Shown in pieces: positions 63,824 through 64,000 of a stretch of DNA of 64,000 bases. Origin of the DNA: Tupaia tana. Its lineage: Eukaryota > Chordata > Mammalia > Scandentia > Tupaiidae. The stretch spans positions 20,315,391 to 20,379,390 of the forward strand of contig JAKSZU010000025.1 of NCBI GenBank assembly GCA_026018925.1, written 5' to 3'. The first letter of the stretch is position 1. The number at the start of each line of letters is the position of its first letter. The notes below the pieces were generated by a model. It was not told where the DNA came from. It ran no database searches and saw nothing but the letters and a program-made list of their open reading frames with translations. The position numbers and the translations under genes are program-made.

Positions 63824-64000
63824 GGGACCAGCAGCTGGCATAATGGCTATGTCGCTGGACTCCCACGTAGTCGACCGCGGTTCGAGTCCCGGACCTGGCA
63901 GCTTAAACTCACGCCGGGCGTGTGTGCGTGCGTGCCCAAGATCCCGAGAGGAGAATGGAGGAGAAGGGATTGTGGCGTGGCCATCCCGCCTGGGGGGTGA
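63824..64000 (+). mobile_element. Family A SINE, near-consensus, cut by the window end
   Basis: GGGACCAGCAGCTGGCATAA, GTCGCTGGACTCCCACGTAG, a perfect B box, GCCGGGCGTGTGTGCGTGCG and CCGCCTGGGGGGTGA. It runs off at 64000, before the pyrimidine tract and tail. CpG retention and intact promoter boxes suggest a young copy. Confidence 0.97.
63836..63889 (+). promoter_or_regulatory. Internal Pol III promoter (A box and B box)
   Basis: The A box TGGCATAATGG is at 63836-63846 and the B box GGTTCGAGTCC at 63879-63889, the latter matching the tRNA consensus GGTTCGANTCC exactly. Spacing is within the range for tRNA genes. This is one of the best preserved promoters of the family in the window. Confidence 0.85.

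Noticed and set aside
63824-63900. Functional tRNA gene
   Set aside because: A and B boxes are good, but the acceptor stem does not pair, the sequence continues into a SINE body and the same head recurs dozens of times.
1-64000. CRISPR array, operon or prokaryotic defence system
   Set aside because: The repeats are dispersed SINEs on both strands with A-tails and target duplications, not regularly spaced identical repeats. There are no bacterial-style gene clusters.

Overview
The window looks like AT-rich, repeat-dense nuclear DNA of a placental mammal, either intergenic or inside a very long intron. I see no intact protein-coding gene, rRNA, functional tRNA, CRISPR array or operon-like layout. 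Nearly all longer open frames lie in interspersed repeats (SINEs, LTRs, L1). Evidence for a mammal: L1 ORF1/ORF2 remnants and L1 3' UTRs, MaLR-type LTRs (MLT1/MST style), tRNA-derived SINEs with target-site duplications, mariner-type MITEs and many (TA)n, (CA)n and (ATCT)n microsatellites. One reverse-strand 7SL-like SINE fragment near 20.5 kb suggests Euarchontoglires (primate, colugo, tree shrew, rodent, lagomorph); the lack of abundant Alu, B2 or rabbit C repeats argues against higher primates, mice and rabbits. A colugo-like lineage is possible, but the species is not proven.

The dominant element is a tRNA-derived SINE, called 'family A' here (about 30 copies, both strands, about 260-290 bp). 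In sense order it has a tRNA-like head with Pol III A and B boxes, a GC-rich middle (GCCGGGCG, GTGTGCGTGCGTGCCC, GGAGAATGGAGGAGAAGGGATTG, then a hairpin-like CCCCCTGGGGGG), a TTTCTCGCTTTCTGTCTCT pyrimidine region, CCTATAGCAAAAA, and an A-rich tail. 'Family B' (about 150-170 bp) looks like family A without the middle. 'Family C' is a separate, older SINE with a different head and body but a similar pyrimidine-plus-AAATAAATA tail. These names are local to this report.

Layout: 0-34 kb is unique AT-rich DNA peppered with SINEs, one MLT1-like LTR, reverse-strand L1 3' UTRs (15.2 and 23.6-24.1 kb) and the 7SL-like fragment. 34.5-36.7 kb holds a mariner-type MITE and a decayed plus-strand L1 ORF2 fused to an L1 3' tail. 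38.7-45.2 kb is a nest of old elements: an MST-like LTR, an MLT1-like LTR, a long reverse-strand L1 broken by a SINE, and a 583-bp solo LTR with a perfect 6-bp target duplication, plus a MITE. 50-52.4 kb has an ORF1-only L1 and a G-rich L1 3' UTR. 54-55.6 kb has two MaLR LTRs and two family C SINEs. 56.6-57.7 kb is a repeat-poor block with unusually many CpGs. The rest to 64 kb is SINE-studded.

Most worth checking: the clean solo-LTR insertion, the ORF1-only L1, the A-to-B SINE derivation, the MITE family, a recursive-splice-like motif at 8.0 kb (minus strand), a pair of exon-like segments at 47.0-47.5 kb, and the CpG-rich block at 56.6-57.7 kb. All family assignments rest on remembered consensus patterns and were not checked against a database.
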